Below are positions 43,352 to 44,770 of a DNA stretch of 44,770 nucleotides, in pieces (the stretch's first letter is position 1; every line of letters starts with the position of its first letter). The stretch spans positions 1 through 44,770 of the IMG/VR virus record IMGVR_UViG_3300036795_000441; one strand, written 5' to 3'. The notes under the pieces were generated by a model, which did no database searches, had not been told where the DNA came from, and worked only from the letters and a program-made list of their open reading frames with translations. The DNA is from a virus. A program made the position numbers and the translations under genes.

Positions 43352-44770
43352 GTGCTGCGCACCCCCGGCGCTGCTGCATCCGAATCCGAACGCGTCCACA
43401 CGGACGACCATGTGGACTGTCCCGCATGCCGCGGGCGAAGCCTTGCGGGCAAGCGTCTGCTGGCGCCAGAGATGCCCTTCGAGGAGGCTTTCGCGGAGTG
43501 GATGAGACGGCAGACCGGGGTCAGCGAGGTCTCTGCGGGAAGGGTGAGAAGGTGGGATGAAAGCACGATCGAACGCTACGGGCGGTATGGCGCTGCTTTC
43601 TCGCTGATGTATGGGCGTGTGCCGCTGCGGGAGCTGAGCGATGGTCACCTGAACGAATATATGGAGGCGCGCGCGGCCTGCAGCGGCGCGTGGAGTGCGC
43701 CCGCCGGGCAATGCGTCATCCGCAAAGAGACGGACATGGCGGTGCGGGTGCTTCGCGATGCGGACCTGTGGACGGACGCGCTGAAGAAAGCCTATGAGCG
43801 CATCCGGCTGCCGATGATCGAGAGCGACGATCAGCGCGCGCTCTCGCCGGAGCAGATGGTCGCGCTGATGCGGGCGTTGCGGCGGAAGCCGGAGGATTCG
43901 CGCTGGGTGCTGTATGACTCAGTGATTGCGCTGCACACGTGCGCGGGCACCAATGAACGGCGGATGGCGCGGATGCGGCATGTGATGCTGGCGCGGCGAC
44001 TGTTTCATGTGGGCCCGGAACAATCGAAGAACAAATATCGCAATCGCGATATCCCGCTGGAGACGGATGAGGTAATGTTCGCGTTCGAGTGGATGCTGCG
44101 CCAGGCGAAGGAACGCGGAGCGACGAAGCCCGATCATTTCCTCTATCCGAAACGGCGGGACGCGGGGCCGGCGGCGAGTGGACTGATGCTTCGCTATGAC
44201 CGCGCGGAGTTGTATGAGAAGGTCTGGACGCAGCCGGTGCGGAAGGCGGCGGAGGCGTATGGGCTTTCCGATGTCGGGCTGGCCAAGATTTGCAGGAGCC
44301 TCGAGGTGCCGCTGCCCGGGCGCGGCTATTGGAACAAGCGCGCGGCGGGGAGGCCGGTGCCGCTGCGTCCGCCGCTGGGGGCGATCGACGTTACGGGCGA
44401 GCTGTACGATCCGACCCAGCCGATGACGCGCTGGTGTCTCTCGCAACAGTTTGAGGGTGTGGGGGAGGAGATTGGCGTAGACGATCTGACGCCCTACGAT
44501 CTGCGCCATACCGCGATGAGCCGCATGGCGGAGGTGGGAACGCCCATCGACATCATCCTGGCGTTCGGCGGGCAGGTGAGCGAGAAGATGCGCAGGCACT
44601 ACACCACGGTGAGCATGTTCGCGAAGCGCGGCGCGCAGCAGCCGGCGTGGGCCAGCGTGAAGCTGCTGGAACATCACACGCCGATGGCGCCGTTGCCGCC
44701 CCCGCCGTCCGCGCCCAGGAAAGCGCCCGCGAGTGTCGCGGAGGCGATGCCGATGTGGCGGAGCGCGTGA
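43352..44770 (+). CDS. int: Tyrosine recombinase (integrase) with inserted HTH
   Basis: 472 residues from GTG 43352 (ATG at 43472 is also in frame). An N-terminal CPAC-type pair, a SAM-like core-binding part (residues 40-150), then the catalytic domain: Lys226 in SKNKYRNRDIPL, Arg385 in YDLRHTAMSRM and Tyr417 in MRRHYTTVSMF. The first catalytic Arg is not seen: the segment LHTCAGTNER has Gly199 where it should be. Residues about 282-336 (ELYEKVWTQPVRKAAEAYGL, SDVGLAKICRSLEVPLPGRG, YWNKRAAGRP) are an extra helix-turn-helix found elsewhere as a separate domain. It should insert and excise the prophage. Ends at the last base. Confidence 0.82.
   Translation: MLRTPGAAASESERVHTDDHVDCPACRGRSLAGKRLLAPEMPFEEAFAEWMRRQTGVSEVSAGRVRRWDESTIERYGRYGAAFSLMYGRVPLRELSDGHLNEYMEARAACSGAWSAPAGQCVIRKETDMAVRVLRDADLWTDALKKAYERIRLPMIESDDQRALSPEQMVALMRALRRKPEDSRWVLYDSVIALHTCAGTNERRMARMRHVMLARRLFHVGPEQSKNKYRNRDIPLETDEVMFAFEWMLRQAKERGATKPDHFLYPKRRDAGPAASGLMLRYDRAELYEKVWTQPVRKAAEAYGLSDVGLAKICRSLEVPLPGRGYWNKRAAGRPVPLRPPLGAIDVTGELYDPTQPMTRWCLSQQFEGVGEEIGVDDLTPYDLRHTAMSRMAEVGTPIDIILAFGGQVSEKMRRHYTTVSMFAKRGAQQPAWASVKLLEHHTPMAPLPPPPSAPRKAPASVAEAMPMWRSA

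Noticed and set aside
1-44770. CRISPR array
   Set aside because: No regular repeat/spacer series. The repeated motifs found are dispersed hairpins, iterons and short operators.
1-44770. attL/attR core repeat flanking the prophage
   Set aside because: I saw no shared direct repeat between the two window ends; the attachment sites probably lie outside the window, just beyond int and before base 1.

Overview
This 44.8 kb window is almost entirely one temperate siphovirus-type prophage with an HK97-like head and a lambda-like long flexible tail. It runs from early genes at the left edge to a tyrosine integrase whose stop codon is the last base. The GC-rich sequence, dense ATGA/GTGA gene overlaps, and the style of several proteins (an integrase of the kind I associate with Acidobacteria, DUF-type small phage proteins) point to a host in Acidobacteriota, probably class Terriglobia. 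That assignment rests on family memory, not on a marker gene. No rRNA, canonical tRNA or host housekeeping gene is visible.

Layout. 1-8801: tightly overlapping early operon on the + strand. It is rich in small Cys-rich (zinc-ribbon-like) proteins and also carries a 'replication terminator'-type protein, a frameshifted DUF gene, a MerR/Xis-like HTH protein, an HD phosphohydrolase, a DUF5131 (Gp37/Gp68) protein and a DUF4326 protein. 8956-9234: a lone minus-strand gene. 9315-11957: phage N6-adenine methyltransferase, a winged-helix replication initiator with three 22-bp-phased iterons and a purine-rich tract inside its gene (lambda-O-like origin), then an inserted cassette and a conserved phage protein. 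11958-13686: mostly non-coding. It contains a 495-bp element with 16-bp terminal inverted repeats and an 8-bp target duplication, full of nested RNA helices, next to a tRNA-like fold. 13687-16475: lysis region (holin-like protein, lambda R-like endolysin, small secreted proteins). 16497-17108: a regulator with a LuxR-type and a Fis-type helix-turn-helix. 17809-23568: HNH nuclease, cos-type gap, P27 small terminase, large terminase, portal, S49 capsid protease. 23701-28585: major capsid, head-tail connectors, a P-loop kinase-like gene, tail completion. 28720-41552: major tail protein, tail chaperones G/GT with a probable -1 frameshift, tape measure, a lipoprotein moron, tail-tip proteins, NlpC/P60 peptidase, gpJ-like protein, fibre-like proteins. 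41424-42515 (minus): acyltransferase 3 (lysogenic conversion candidate). 42590-43218 (minus): two ribbon-helix-helix-like regulators. 43352-44770: integrase with an inserted DNA-binding domain.

How it fits together. The order int | (attP) | early-replication | lysis | packaging | head | tail | conversion is what remains when a circular phage genome integrates through an att site just past int. No CI-type repressor is recognisable, so lysogeny control may lie with the ribbon-helix-helix genes beside int, the Xis-like protein, the LuxR/Fis regulator, or something outside the window.

The most unusual signals are: the TIR-bounded structured element in the non-coding gap; a family of double mini-hairpin repeats at gene 3' ends, including two perfect 32-bp inverted copies; two cassettes bordered by 31- and 34-bp duplications of the edge of a neighbouring gene; the in-gene iterons; and the integrase lacking some canonical catalytic residues while carrying an extra HTH domain.
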